DNA of 64,000 nt from Streptomyces sp. NBC_00239 (GCF_036194065.1 NZ_CP108095.1:1674001-1738000); one strand, 5' to 3'. Shown: positions 1 through 9,128, counted from the stretch's first letter. Notes: a model not told the origin generated them from the letters alone. A program made the numbers and translations.

Positions 1-2
1 AA

Positions 3-695
3 CTCCCCGGCCACTGGACCATCCAGTACCACCAGCACGCCCGGCACGAGGAGCAGTTCACCCACGCCGAGAACGTATGGGACCTCAACGAGGTAGCAGC
101 CGCGCTCGCCGAGTACGCCGTGGGCGCCGACGCCCACCTCGTCCGCGACGACGGCATGAGCCTGTACGTCACCGTCCACCCCCGGCATGAGGAGGAGTTC
201 CTCGTCGCCGCCATCGCTCCGGCCGGCGTCGCCCCCGAGGCGTACGCCGGGGTACGCGAGCCCGACGGGATCGCCGTGCCCGCCGACGCCGAGCGCGCCG
301 CCCGCGCCGTCACCGCAGACCTGCTGCCACGCTACGACATCGCCCTGGCCCAGGTCCGGCACAACGCGATGAACCCCCCGCAGCCCGGGCCCGGTACGCA
401 GCAGGAGCAGGTGGTGATGACCTGGCTCGAGGACGGTTCCCTCGCCGCGGTCACCACCACCCGTCCCTCAGCCGAGGTCCTTCTCGCTGAAGGGTTCGTC
501 TGGGAGAGCGCAGCGAAGGCGTACGTGCTCGGCGGGGACGACACCCGGTCCCAGGCCCACGCCGTCCGGGCCGCCGGCGCCCGCCTCGCACGCCTCGGCA
601 TCGCCACAGTGCTGCGCGCCGCCGCCCGCCCGGCCGCGGAGACCACGCTGCCCACGCCCCAGCCCGGCGCCCGGACCACCGCCCGAACCCGGTGA
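3..695 (+). CDS. Hypothetical protein of ICE, 5' partial
   Basis: The reading frame is open from base 3, so the start lies left of the window; a GTG at 120 is an internal alternative. About 230 residues are visible, acidic in the first half (a WDLNEV stretch near the left edge) and Ala/Pro/Arg-rich at the C-terminus. No signal peptide, membrane segment or catalytic motif is apparent. The stop overlaps the GTG of the next frame (GTGA), as in many ICE transcription units. I do not recognise a family. It is probably an accessory ICE protein expressed with the downstream DUF317 genes. Confidence 0.65.
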   Translation, partial: LPGHWTIQYHQHARHEEQFTHAENVWDLNEVAAALAEYAVGADAHLVRDDGMSLYVTVHPRHEEEFLVAAIAPAGVAPEAYAGVREPDGIAVPADAERAARAVTADLLPRYDIALAQVRHNAMNPPQPGPGTQQEQVVMTWLEDGSLAAVTTTRPSAEVLLAEGFVWESAAKAYVLGGDDTRSQAHAVRAAGARLARLGIATVLRAAARPAAETTLPTPQPGARTTARTR

Positions 696-934
696 CCGCG
701 CCCGCCCCGCGCCAGACCAACCGCCCCCAGCCATCGGCTGACACTCCTGACGGTCGGCCCCGTGTCCCGCTGCTCACCGCGGCCCGCCGACCGGCGCTCG
801 CCCGCTTCCTGCTGCGCCACTACCTGCGCGCCGCCGTCGTCAAAGCCGCAGGCACCGACCGGCCCCGGCCCCCGATGTCACCGCCGCGCCACGTCGGCGC
901 ACCGGCCGCCTCCATCCACCGCCACACCCGCTGA
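692..934 (+). CDS. Small basic hypothetical protein
   Basis: An 80-residue frame begins with GTG overlapping the preceding stop (GTGA), the junction type seen repeatedly in this gene train. The product is rich in Pro, Arg and Ala with one short helical stretch (LARFLLRHYLRAAVV, about residues 36-50) and no known domain. Codon use matches its neighbours. The overlap favours a real gene, but the composition is also what a chance frame in GC-rich DNA would give, so confidence is modest. Confidence 0.4.
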   Translation: MTAPAPRQTNRPQPSADTPDGRPRVPLLTAARRPALARFLLRHYLRAAVVKAAGTDRPRPPMSPPRHVGAPAASIHRHTR

Positions 935-972
935 CCGCCGTCGTGGGTAACGCACAGCACCCTGGACCACCC

Positions 973-1362
973 ATGACCCCACCCGTCACCGCCGATGCCC
1001 TCACCGCGCGCATCACCCTGCAGCTCGACCAGCTCTCCGAGCGGCTGTCCCAGGCCGGGCCGCAGCAGGCCGCCCAGATCCTCCGGCAGGTCCTGGATGC
1101 CGACAGCGGCGTCCTCGGCAGGCTGTCAGCCCTGGTCGGCACCGGTACCTACGTGACCAAGCACCATGCCCAGAGCGGCGTCTTCCCGGCGGAGATGTGG
1201 CTGGCTCTCGGGCGCACCGCCAACACGTTGTACGACCTCGCCCTCGACCTGGACGAACACCAGGAAGTCTTCGAGGAGATCGCCACGCGCCACCCCCTGA
1301 CCACGTCGTCTCCGGCGGCCACGCAGGCCACCGCCCTGGTGGCGCGCGGGAGGCACCGGTGA
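973..1362 (+). CDS. Small helical protein preceding a DUF317 gene (module 1)
   Basis: The product of about 129 residues is nearly all alpha-helical by composition (amphipathic stretches such as LQLDQLSERLSQAGPQQAAQ). ATG at 973 is preferred; a GTG at 943 would add ten residues. Its stop overlaps the GTG of the downstream DUF317 gene (GTGA), implying translational coupling. A second small helical protein at 2298 precedes another DUF317 gene in the same way and has a similar layout (N-terminal helical segment, short linker, C-terminal helix pair). The two gene pairs therefore look like repeated modules. Function is unknown. Confidence 0.65.
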   Translation: MTPPVTADALTARITLQLDQLSERLSQAGPQQAAQILRQVLDADSGVLGRLSALVGTGTYVTKHHAQSGVFPAEMWLALGRTANTLYDLALDLDEHQEVFEEIATRHPLTTSSPAATQATALVARGRHR

Positions 1363-2144
1363 GCCGACAGCAGCAGTGGACCGGCTGGGGTCAGGCCCAG
1401 CAAGCTGAGCAGCACTACCTGATCGAACCGCGCTACCTGGCCGGCGGCGGCGACCTGCGGCATGTCAGCGAGTTCCTCCGCGCCTCGGGCTGGAAGGACA
1501 TCACCCGCAAGTCCGGCACGACACTCGCCTTCGACTCGCCCGACCAGATGGTGCGCGTCGCCTACCAGCCGCCTGGCGGCTGGCAGATCCACGGCGCCGC
1601 CCAGGGACATCAGCCAGCCTGGCAGGTCACCCTCACCCCGCAGACCCCGGTGGAGATCGTCGCGGGCCTGACCGACGCTCTCACCAAGCCGCGCTCGGCA
1701 CACGCCCCGAACGTGTGGGCGCCGCTCACCGAGAAGTCGTGGAGCATGCAGCAGGACGACTACTTCGTAGCCCAGAGCCCCGACCGGCACGCCGTCGTGC
1801 AGTACGTCAAAGCCGGCGGTGACGGCAGCCAGGACCACTGGTGGGTCGGCGCCCGCAACGAGCACGGGCCCGTGTGGAACGTGCAGGCCACCGCGAGCAC
1901 CCCGCTGAACCTGATGCAGTCCCTCACCACCGCCTTGGCCGACCCGGAGCCGGTGATGCGCCCGCGCGGACACGTCCCGCTCAGCAACCGGATCCGCGTG
2001 ACCTCCGTGTCCGTGCGCCCCGACCAGCTCGGCGCCTGGCAGCAGGCCCGCCTCTCCGCCGCCCGCGCCGCCACCTGGGGCCGCAACTGGGTCTCATCCC
2101 GTGCCCGGACCAGCAAGGCACCCGGCTATGCAAGAACCCGATAA
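1359..2144 (+). CDS. DUF317 domain protein (module 1)
   Basis: This 261-residue protein starts at GTG overlapping the previous stop. It shows two tandem DUF317-like units. The first (about residues 22-110) has the typical PRYLAGGGD...GW opening and a closing TPVEIVAGLTDAL helix. The second (about 118-200) ends in a comparable STPLNLMQSLTTAL helix. DUF317 is found in Streptomyces ICEs and plasmids; its molecular role is unknown. The tail is basic. Three more DUF317 proteins occur in this element (2654, 5370, 13997), so it is a marker of ICE ancestry, not a functional assignment. Confidence 0.85.
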   Translation: MSRQQQWTGWGQAQQAEQHYLIEPRYLAGGGDLRHVSEFLRASGWKDITRKSGTTLAFDSPDQMVRVAYQPPGGWQIHGAAQGHQPAWQVTLTPQTPVEIVAGLTDALTKPRSAHAPNVWAPLTEKSWSMQQDDYFVAQSPDRHAVVQYVKAGGDGSQDHWWVGARNEHGPVWNVQATASTPLNLMQSLTTALADPEPVMRPRGHVPLSNRIRVTSVSVRPDQLGAWQQARLSAARAATWGRNWVSSRARTSKAPGYARTR

Positions 2145-2297
2145 CAGGCCCGGTCCATCGTCGCACCTCCTCGGCCGCGCCCTTGGGCGACATCTCACCC
2201 CGACCACCAGGCCCCCGGCACCCGGCGCCTCCACCGCCCAGTCACGGCCTGACACCCCCACGCTCCTGAACCGCCTTTCCCCTCCCCGGAGCTTTCG

Positions 2298-2663
2298 ATG
2301 ACCGACGAACCCACCACCCAGCTGACCGCGGAAGAGATCCGCGCGTCCGCCCAGACCCTGCACCGCCTCGCCGCCCACCTGCGGACCGGTCCCAGCCTGG
2401 CCGATGCCCTTCCCCTGATCGCCGCGCTCGTCGACGCCGATACAGGTACCGCAGCCCGCCTCGGCGAAGCCCTGCGCGGCATCGCCCGCTACCTCGCCCA
2501 GGAAACCACCGTTCCCCGCACCGAAACCGTCGAGACGACCCTGGGCGAGTACATCGAGGCCGCATCCGTCCTGCAGGACCTGCGGCTGCTCGACCTCACC
2601 CTGGAACCCCTGCGGACTGCCTCCGTCCGCAGGGCACCCGCCCAGGCGGTCCCGTGGCGGTAA
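2298..2663 (+). CDS. Small helical protein preceding a DUF317 gene (module 2)
   Basis: The 121-residue product is rich in Leu, Ala, Glu and Arg and is probably all-helical, with no cysteines. ATG follows a GGAG (cccGGAGctttcgATG), a usable ribosome-binding site. The last codons overlap the GTG start of the next DUF317 gene by ten bases. Position and architecture mirror the small gene at 973, suggesting a duplicated two-gene cassette. No catalytic or DNA-binding motif is evident. Confidence 0.7.
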   Translation: MTDEPTTQLTAEEIRASAQTLHRLAAHLRTGPSLADALPLIAALVDADTGTAARLGEALRGIARYLAQETTVPRTETVETTLGEYIEAASVLQDLRLLDLTLEPLRTASVRRAPAQAVPWR

Positions 2664-3481
2664 GCCCCGCCCAGCGGGCCTCGTACGCCGAGGACCACGC
2701 CACGAAGATCCCCTTCGAGACCACGCCCCGCCCCCTCGCCGGGCCCGGCGACCCACGCCACGTCACCCACGCCCTGCTCGCCGCCGGCTGGACCCTCACC
2801 TCCGCCCCCGGCGACCTCCGGATCGCCCTGGCTGGCCCCGACGAGGCCCGGCACCAGATGGTGATCGATCCGTTCGCCTCCGGCTCGCCGTGGCGGATCC
2901 AGTCCGTCGACTGGACGTGGAATGCCTCCTTCGACCGGATGGTGCCGGCGGAGATCATCGCCGGATTCACCGACGGCCTTCTCCACGGACCGCGCCGGGG
3001 CGACAGCAGTCCGTGGGAGCACATGCAGAAGGCCGGCTGGGCCGTGGAGCGCCAGCCGGACGGCACCGGCCAGGCCCGCTCGCCGGCACCGGAGCTGCCG
3101 ATCCGCGCCGAACTGCGTCCGATCTTCAACGACTCCTCCGACCACCTGGCTTGGCGCATCGTCCAGCCCGACCACATCGGTGCGCCGATCTGGAAGATGT
3201 GGATCAGCGGCCCGGTCCCGGAGCACCTCATGGCTGGCCTGGCCGAACAGCTCGTCTCGGCCGCCCCTGTCCTGCGCGGCATGTACGACCTCGATCACTA
3301 CAGCGCCCGGCAGAACCCCAGCCCGCTCACTCCCCAGCAGGCAGTCGAAGCCCACTTCACCCGCATCGACGCCGCCCGGGCACAGGCCCGCTCCAAGCGC
3401 CGCACCCACCTCACCACCCGCCTACCGGCCCCGGCCGCCGCCCCGGCAAGTCCGGCGCACTCCCGTACATCCCGCCCCTGA
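2654..3481 (+). CDS. DUF317 domain protein (module 2)
   Basis: This 275-residue protein starts at GTG inside the end of the preceding gene. The first DUF317 unit (about residues 20-115) contains PRPLAGPGDPRHVTHALL, a GW pair and PAEIIAGFTDGLL. The second unit (about 120-210) has AGWAVERQ, IRAELRP and PEHLMAGLAEQL. The C-terminus is basic and proline-rich. It is paralogous to the proteins at 1359 and 5370 and lies in the same overlapping gene train, so it is probably co-expressed with them. The biochemical role is unknown for the family. Confidence 0.85.
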   Translation: MAVSPAQRASYAEDHATKIPFETTPRPLAGPGDPRHVTHALLAAGWTLTSAPGDLRIALAGPDEARHQMVIDPFASGSPWRIQSVDWTWNASFDRMVPAEIIAGFTDGLLHGPRRGDSSPWEHMQKAGWAVERQPDGTGQARSPAPELPIRAELRPIFNDSSDHLAWRIVQPDHIGAPIWKMWISGPVPEHLMAGLAEQLVSAAPVLRGMYDLDHYSARQNPSPLTPQQAVEAHFTRIDAARAQARSKRRTHLTTRLPAPAAAPASPAHSRTSRP

Positions 3482-3500
3482 AACCCGAGAAGGCCCGCCC

Positions 3501-4097
3501 TTGCCCCAATCCGCCCCCTCCGGCAGCACTGCCGCCCCCGGCCTTCAGGCGATGGTCAGCCGTCTTGCGGCCTTCCTGCGCGCGGCGGATGCGGCGGTCG
3601 ACGCCTGGGACCTGTACTCCGACGAGCACACCGATCTCGATGGCTGGCCGTACGACCCGGAGAGCTACGACGACCGCAAGGCCGACCGGGACCACGTGGT
3701 GTGGAAGGCGTTCGAACCGGTCAGCGAGGAGGCCGGCGTCCTGCTCGACGCCGCCGAGGCCGACCTCGAACGGGTCCCCGCCTCTTCCGTCCAGAACCGT
3801 TGGGCCTGGCAACTGACTCAACTGCGCGATGCGCTCGACCAGATAGCGGCCATCAGGACGGAGTGCCGAACCCTCCTCGCTGCCCATCCTCATGCGAGCG
3901 CGGAGGCCCGCCAGGCTGCAGTTGACGCCCGTAACGCGGAGGCGTGGAACGCCCTGTACGGCTGGTTCGTCCACGGCCGTGCCGTCCTGGAGATCCACAC
4001 CTCCGCCGTACGCAGCGCCGCGGGCCCTCGGATCGAGACCACCACCCCGCCGCCACCTGCTCCGCCGGCCACCGCCGGTCGCACGACCCGCCGCTGA
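3501..4097 (+). CDS. Hypothetical helical ICE protein
   Basis: I place the start at TTG in ccTTGCCCCAA, preceded by a purine-rich GAGAAGG. The same TTG-C-C-C start context recurs at 8176. The product (198 residues) is acidic and helical, with LAAFLRAADAAVDAWDLYSDEH near residues 20-45 and several Trp/Tyr residues, ending in a Pro/Thr/Arg-rich tail like other proteins of this element. No membrane segment or known domain is seen. It sits between a DUF317 gene and an ATP-grasp gene, all on one strand. Confidence 0.65.
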   Translation: MPQSAPSGSTAAPGLQAMVSRLAAFLRAADAAVDAWDLYSDEHTDLDGWPYDPESYDDRKADRDHVVWKAFEPVSEEAGVLLDAAEADLERVPASSVQNRWAWQLTQLRDALDQIAAIRTECRTLLAAHPHASAEARQAAVDARNAEAWNALYGWFVHGRAVLEIHTSAVRSAAGPRIETTTPPPPAPPATAGRTTRR

Positions 4098-4131
4098 ACC
4101 AATCTCTCTTCCCTTCTGCCTTGGAGTCCGC

Positions 4132-5373
4132 TTGTCCCTGCGTCCGTTCGTCCTCGTCGTCGCCCCGGGTGACGACATCTATCGCGGCTACTGCCTGCGC
4201 CAGGTTGCCGATGCCTACGACGTCGCCGTCATCACGACCGGTCCGATCACCTGGGAAGGACCCCACGTGGTCGACCACGAGATCGTCAGCGACATCGAGG
4301 ATGAGGCCGGCCTCTTCGCTGCTGGTGAGGCGCTTGCCGAGCGCCGCCCGATCGCGGGCGTGGTGACCTGGGCCGAAGGACACCTGACTGCGGTGGCCCG
4401 GCTGGCCGAGCACCTCGGTCTCGCCACTACCAGCGTGGAGTCGGTCCGCACCTGCCGGGACAAGGCCGCCAGCCGCGCCGCGTTCGCTGCCCACGGTGTT
4501 CCGTCGGCCCGGTCCACCGCGGCGAACTCCCTGGACGAGGCCCTCTCGGCAGCATCTGCCATCGGCTATCCGGTCGTCGTCAAGCCCGCCTCGGTCGGAG
4601 GCAGCATCGGCGTCATCAAGGCCGAGACGCAGGAGGACCTGGCCGACGCCTACGCCTTCGCCACCCGCGGGGTCCAGCTCCACGGCGGAGACAACACCGT
4701 CGTCCTGGTCGAGGAGTACCTGTCCGGCGAGGAAGTCAGCGTCGAGTGCGTGACGTACCAGGGCGTGACCACCGCGGTCGCGGTGACCCGCAAGGAACTC
4801 GGGGCCGAGCCGCTGTTCGAGGAAATCGGCCACACCCTCACCGCCGGCGACCCGCTGCTGGAGACCGTCGCGCCCATCGCCTCGGCGGCGGTGAAGGCCA
4901 CCGGCACCATGAACGGCATCCAGCACGTGGAACTGCGGCTCACCCCCTCCGGACCGCGCGTAATCGAGGTCAACGCGAGGATCGGCGGGGACTGGATCGG
5001 CTGGGCGGTCTGGCGGGCAACGGGACTGTCCCTGCCGCGGATCGCCGCCGACCTGGCCGTCGGCTGGGCCCCCGACCTCACCCCCGCCCGGCACCAGGCC
5101 GTCACCATCAAGGTCCTCTACGCCCCCGCCTCCGGCACCCTCGCCGAGCGGGCCATCGTCGGCGGGTTCACCGAGGCCGCCGGGTGGGTGCACGGCCCGG
5201 CCTGGCTGATGGAGGAAGGCGACGAGGTCCTCCTGCCGCCCGCAGGCGACCTCGACTCCGCCCGCATCGGCCTGTTCGCCACCCACGCCGACACCCTCGA
5301 ACTCGCCGTCGCGCGCCGTACGGTCACCGCCAACCACATAGCCGTCACCGTCACGGACAGCGGGCGGGAGTGA
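4132..5373 (+). CDS. ATP-grasp family carboxylate-amine ligase
   Basis: This 413-residue enzyme begins at TTG after GGAG with a five-base spacer. ATP-grasp signatures are clear: an N-terminal pre-ATP-grasp segment (LRPFVLVVAPGDD), the lysine strand YPVVVKPASVGGS near residue 144, EEYLSGEEVSVE near 195, and the metal-binding VIEVNARIGGDWIG near 280. Such enzymes use ATP to form an acyl-phosphate and couple it to an amine, as in dipeptide or amino-acid ligases; the substrate here cannot be inferred. Its stop overlaps the GTG of a DUF317 gene (GTGA). An ATP-grasp ligase is unusual cargo within the ICE gene train. Confidence 0.88.
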   Translation: MSLRPFVLVVAPGDDIYRGYCLRQVADAYDVAVITTGPITWEGPHVVDHEIVSDIEDEAGLFAAGEALAERRPIAGVVTWAEGHLTAVARLAEHLGLATTSVESVRTCRDKAASRAAFAAHGVPSARSTAANSLDEALSAASAIGYPVVVKPASVGGSIGVIKAETQEDLADAYAFATRGVQLHGGDNTVVLVEEYLSGEEVSVECVTYQGVTTAVAVTRKELGAEPLFEEIGHTLTAGDPLLETVAPIASAAVKATGTMNGIQHVELRLTPSGPRVIEVNARIGGDWIGWAVWRATGLSLPRIAADLAVGWAPDLTPARHQAVTIKVLYAPASGTLAERAIVGGFTEAAGWVHGPAWLMEEGDEVLLPPAGDLDSARIGLFATHADTLELAVARRTVTANHIAVTVTDSGRE

Positions 5374-6146
5374 ACGAGCCCGAGAAGCCGCCGGTACTCG
5401 CCCAGGTCACCCCCCGGTATCTGGCCGGCAGCGGTGACCCGCGCTGGGTGACAGCCCCGCTGCAGAAGGCATTCCGCTGGCAGCCCGCCCACATCCCCCT
5501 CAGCCCGGTCGTACGGCTCACCCGCCGCGACCGCCAAGCAGAACTGCTGCTGTCACCGGACCCGGACGAACACTGGTGGACCCTGCACCACACCGGGACC
5601 ACCGCCGGCGAGAAGGCGTGGACCATGCGCTTCGGCGCCCGGACCCCGGCCGAGATCATCGCCGCCGCCACAGACACCCTCACCACCGGCCCGGCCGACA
5701 GCGCGGCCGATCCGATGCAGGTCCTGGAGCAGGCCCGTTGGAAGCGCTCCGTCCTGGAGCACCAGATCTCCTCGCCCGACGGATTCGTCACCGTCTCCCG
5801 GCACCCTCTCGGCGCGCTGCACATCGAGGTCACCGCCCACGACGGCCCCTGGACCTCCGAGCCCACTGCCCGTACGGCCTGGCGGGCGTACTTCTCCGAC
5901 CACACCCCGCCCCACCTGGCCGCCGCGGTCCTCGCCGGCATGGTCTCCACCGAGCCCCTGCTGCGTGACGAGAAGGAGATGGCCCCCTTCCTGCGCTACA
6001 GCGTCCGCATCGCCCGCGAACGCGTTCCCGCCCATCAGGCCGAGTACGCCCTGTGGGACCGGGTCGACCGCCTCGCCGCCCACCGCACCGGCACACCGCT
6101 GCCGCCGCAGCCACCCGGCCGATCTCTGCCGCGCCGCACCCGCTGA
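5370..6146 (+). CDS. DUF317 domain protein
   Basis: This 258-residue protein begins at GTG overlapping the stop of the ATP-grasp gene. Unit 1 (about residues 12-110) has TPRYLAGSGDPRWVTAPL and PAEIIAAATDTL. Unit 2 (about 120-210) has EQARWKRSVLEHQ and PPHLAAAVLAGM. The C-terminal tail is Arg/Pro-rich. Translational coupling to a metabolic-type ligase is notable, but the family itself gives no function. It precedes the coupling ATPase gene, so it may belong to the transfer transcription unit. Confidence 0.85.
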   Translation: MNEPEKPPVLAQVTPRYLAGSGDPRWVTAPLQKAFRWQPAHIPLSPVVRLTRRDRQAELLLSPDPDEHWWTLHHTGTTAGEKAWTMRFGARTPAEIIAAATDTLTTGPADSAADPMQVLEQARWKRSVLEHQISSPDGFVTVSRHPLGALHIEVTAHDGPWTSEPTARTAWRAYFSDHTPPHLAAAVLAGMVSTEPLLRDEKEMAPFLRYSVRIARERVPAHQAEYALWDRVDRLAAHRTGTPLPPQPPGRSLPRRTR

Positions 6147-6185
6147 CCCCCTTCGTCCCCGACCCCTCCATGGAATCGCGCGCCC

Positions 6186-7976
6186 TTGTCCCAGCCCAGC
6201 TCCTCCTCCGACGGCTACGACATAGCCTTCAAGGTCCTCCTCGGGGCCTTCGCCGTCGCCGTCCCCCTCGCCCACCTCGCCTGGCTCGGCGGAAACCTCA
6301 CCGCCCTGGCCACCGGCAACACCTGGGCCGCCTACCGGCCCGCCGACGCCCTCATACGCCCCGACCAGCTCTGGCCCAGCCTGGGAGAAACGTCCCTGCT
6401 GATCGGTGCGCGGATCCTGCCCATCCTGGCCCTGCTCGCCCTTGCCGGCACCAGCGGCCTGTGGTGGAGCCGCCACAAGGGCACGCTCGGCGGCAACAAG
6501 AAGCGCCGCATCGAGGGCACCGCGAAGGCCAAGGACATCGCACCAGTCCTGGCCACCGCAATCACCGACAAAGCCCGCAGCCTGCGCCCCAGCCTGAAGT
6601 ACGCCCAACGCATCGCCCCGTCCGACACCGGGATCCTCCTCGGCAACCTCCAGGGCAGCAAGACCGAAGTCCGGATGGGGTGGGAGGACGTAGCGGTCGC
6701 GATCATGGCCCCCCGCTCCGGCAAGACCACCTCGCTGGCGATTCCCTCCATCCTGGCCGCGCCCGGCGCCGTACTCCTCACCAGCAACAAAGCAGCTGGG
6801 GACGCCTATACGACCTGCTTCGACGCCCGCAGCAAGGTAGGGCGGGTGTGGTCGATGGACCCCCAGCAGATCGCCCACGCACCGCGCACCATGTGGTGGA
6901 ACCCGTTGGCGGACGCGAAGTCCCTGGAGGGCGCGGGGCGGTTGGCGGGACACTTCCTCGCCGCGTCCGTGGACGCGAGCCAGCAGGGGGACTTCTGGTC
7001 CAAGGCCGGCAGCAACGTCCTGAGCCAGCTGTTCCTGGCCGCAGCCCTCGATAACCGCCCGATCACGGACGTGATGACCTGGTTGGCCTTCCCTGCGGAC
7101 CGGCGCCCCCTCGACATCTTGCGCGACCACGGATTCACCGCTGTCGCGGCCCAGTTGAAGGGGACGGTCGAGGGCCCGCCGGAAACCAGAGACGGTGTGT
7201 ATGAGACCGCGAGACAGTACGCGTCAGCCCTGCTCAGCGCCGACATCGCCACCTGGGTGACCCCGCAGAAGGACGTCCCGGAGTTCCGCCCGGTCGATTT
7301 CGTGGCCTCCACCGACACACTGTTCCTGCTCTCCAAGGACGGTGGCGGCGGAGCCTCCGCGCTGATCGCGGCGTGCGCGGACTCGGTGATGCGGGCGGCG
7401 ACTTCCCGCGCCGAACGCAGCGGCGGACGCCTCGACCCGCCCATGCTCGCGATCCTCGACGAGGCCGCAAACGTATGCAAAATCTCTGACTTGCCGGATC
7501 TGTACTCGCACCTGGGTTCCCGCGGGATCATCCCGATCACGATCCTGCAGAGCTACCGGCAGGGCCAGAAAGTGTGGTCGGACGCAGGCATGGACGCCAT
7601 GTGGTCGGCGGCAACGATCAAGGTCATCGGCGCCGGCATCGATGATCCCGATTTCGCGGACAAGCTCAGCCGGCTGATCGGCGACCACGACGTCGAGACG
7701 AAGTCCACCTCTATCTCCGACTCGGGCAAGTCCACCTCGATCAGCATGCGGCAGGAGCGGATCCTGCCCGCGGACCGGATCCGCGCGCTGCCCAAGGGCA
7801 CCGCCCTCCTCTTCGCCACCGGGCTCCGCCCGGCCGCGCTCGACCTGCGCCCCTGGTACCTCGAACCGGGCGCGGGCGACCTGGCCGCCGCATCCAAGGC
7901 AGCCTCGGAGGCGATCACCGCGCGGGCCGTCGCCAAAGCCGCCCCTACGCAGGCCGACTTCAAGAAGGCCGCGTGA
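6186..7976 (+). CDS. VirD4/TraG-type conjugative coupling ATPase
   Basis: This 596-residue protein starts at TTG. Two N-terminal membrane segments (about residues 12-35 and 70-92) precede a cytosolic ATPase. Walker A reads MAPRSGKTTS near residue 174 and Walker B reads MLAILDEAANV near residue 420, followed by an arginine/glutamine region typical of the TraG/VirD4 (TraM-recognition) family. Such proteins bring processed single-stranded DNA to a type IV secretion channel at the membrane. This distinguishes the element from classical AICEs, which move double-stranded DNA with an FtsK-like TraB. No relaxase is visible in the window; it may lie to the left. Confidence 0.9.
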   Translation: MSQPSSSSDGYDIAFKVLLGAFAVAVPLAHLAWLGGNLTALATGNTWAAYRPADALIRPDQLWPSLGETSLLIGARILPILALLALAGTSGLWWSRHKGTLGGNKKRRIEGTAKAKDIAPVLATAITDKARSLRPSLKYAQRIAPSDTGILLGNLQGSKTEVRMGWEDVAVAIMAPRSGKTTSLAIPSILAAPGAVLLTSNKAAGDAYTTCFDARSKVGRVWSMDPQQIAHAPRTMWWNPLADAKSLEGAGRLAGHFLAASVDASQQGDFWSKAGSNVLSQLFLAAALDNRPITDVMTWLAFPADRRPLDILRDHGFTAVAAQLKGTVEGPPETRDGVYETARQYASALLSADIATWVTPQKDVPEFRPVDFVASTDTLFLLSKDGGGGASALIAACADSVMRAATSRAERSGGRLDPPMLAILDEAANVCKISDLPDLYSHLGSRGIIPITILQSYRQGQKVWSDAGMDAMWSAATIKVIGAGIDDPDFADKLSRLIGDHDVETKSTSISDSGKSTSISMRQERILPADRIRALPKGTALLFATGLRPAALDLRPWYLEPGAGDLAAASKAASEAITARAVAKAAPTQADFKKAA

Positions 7977-8175
7977 TCCCGCACCTCACACCCGTGCGGT
8001 TCCGCTACACGAATGCCTTCATCCAGGCCTGACGCTGCCGCCACCGGCCTGGATGGCCTTTGCCGTCAGCGCCGCCGCCGAGACCGGGCTACGGCGACCG
8101 GCCGCCACGGTGGGCCGCCCCATCGCCCGCACCTGCGCCATCAGGCATCCGCCTTCCCCTATCCCAGGAGACCCC

Positions 8176-8985
8176 TTGCCCCAGTCCTTCGCCCTCGGCC
8201 CGAGTAACGAGGAACTGCTGCTCCTCACCAACCTGCTGCTCGATGCCGCGTACGGGTTCGACGGCCTCAAGAAGCAGCGCAGCGCGGGCCCTGGACAGCT
8301 GGAGGACATGGTGCGGATCAGCGGCACCCTGCACCGGACGTCGCTGCTCTGCGGCCAGCTGCTCTCCAAGGCGGCGCTGAGCGACGCGCCGACCACCCTC
8401 GACGGCCGGGAGGCCGTCGCCCTCCTGCGCCAGCTGACCGAGGCCACCACGACCGCCGCCGCACGGGCGGCGGACACCATCTCGGCTCTCGCTCACGACG
8501 ACACCGCCTCCGCCGGCGGCCTCCTGGAACAGACCCGCGCCCCGCTGTCCCGAGCGCCCTCGGCCGTCGAGCCAATCCGCGCCGCCCTGCTGCGGCACGA
8601 CGGCCTCCTCTACGCCCAGATACGTGCCGCGCGGGAGGGCCTGAGCCCGGGAGGCAAGACCGTCACGATCAGCGACGCCCAACGCAAAGGGCTCGCTTCC
8701 CTGGCGCGGGGCGACGGCGTATTCCGCGAGCGCTACGGCATCCGGGAGGTCGTATCCCCACTGTCCGCACACGTCCTGCCGGCCACAGTCGACGCCCTCG
8801 CCACCAAACAACTCATCACCGTCACACCGCTCCCGGAACACCAGGACCGATTCGGTCTGCGGCTCACCACCACCGGCGTCCAGGCCCTGCTCTCAGCCAG
8901 TACCCGTCGGGTCCGCTCCGTCACCGCCACGACCCCTGCTCCGGCAAGAACGAACTCGGCAGGCCCGGCGGTTGCCCGCCGCTGA
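8176..8985 (+). CDS. Hypothetical protein with winged-helix-like C-terminus (paralogue A)
   Basis: The start is TTG, five bases after AGGAG. The 269-residue product has a helical N-terminal two-thirds and a C-terminal segment (about residues 165-240) of the form AQRKGLASLARGD...LATKQLIT...RLTTTGVQALL. This resembles a MarR/PadR-like winged helix with its wing and following helix. The protein at 9711 shows the same arrangement, so the two are probably distant paralogues. The family is not recognised; DNA binding is an inference from the pattern only. Confidence 0.65.
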   Translation: MPQSFALGPSNEELLLLTNLLLDAAYGFDGLKKQRSAGPGQLEDMVRISGTLHRTSLLCGQLLSKAALSDAPTTLDGREAVALLRQLTEATTTAAARAADTISALAHDDTASAGGLLEQTRAPLSRAPSAVEPIRAALLRHDGLLYAQIRAAREGLSPGGKTVTISDAQRKGLASLARGDGVFRERYGIREVVSPLSAHVLPATVDALATKQLITVTPLPEHQDRFGLRLTTTGVQALLSASTRRVRSVTATTPAPARTNSAGPAVARR

Positions 8986-9128
8986 GCGGCCGGACCACAC
9001 CACCGCCCCGTACCCACCCAGGAGATCTCACGCCCCCCACCAACCACTTCGGCGCACCCACCCCCGCCGACATCGCACGCGCCCTCGCCACCCGCATCTC
9101 CACCAACCCGCCGCCTCCGCCACACGTC

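Noticed and set aside
3853..5337. A 494-codon minus-strand frame opposite the ATP-grasp gene
   Set aside because: Translation is Gly/Asp/Arg-biased without motifs, while the plus strand has a clear ATP-grasp enzyme.
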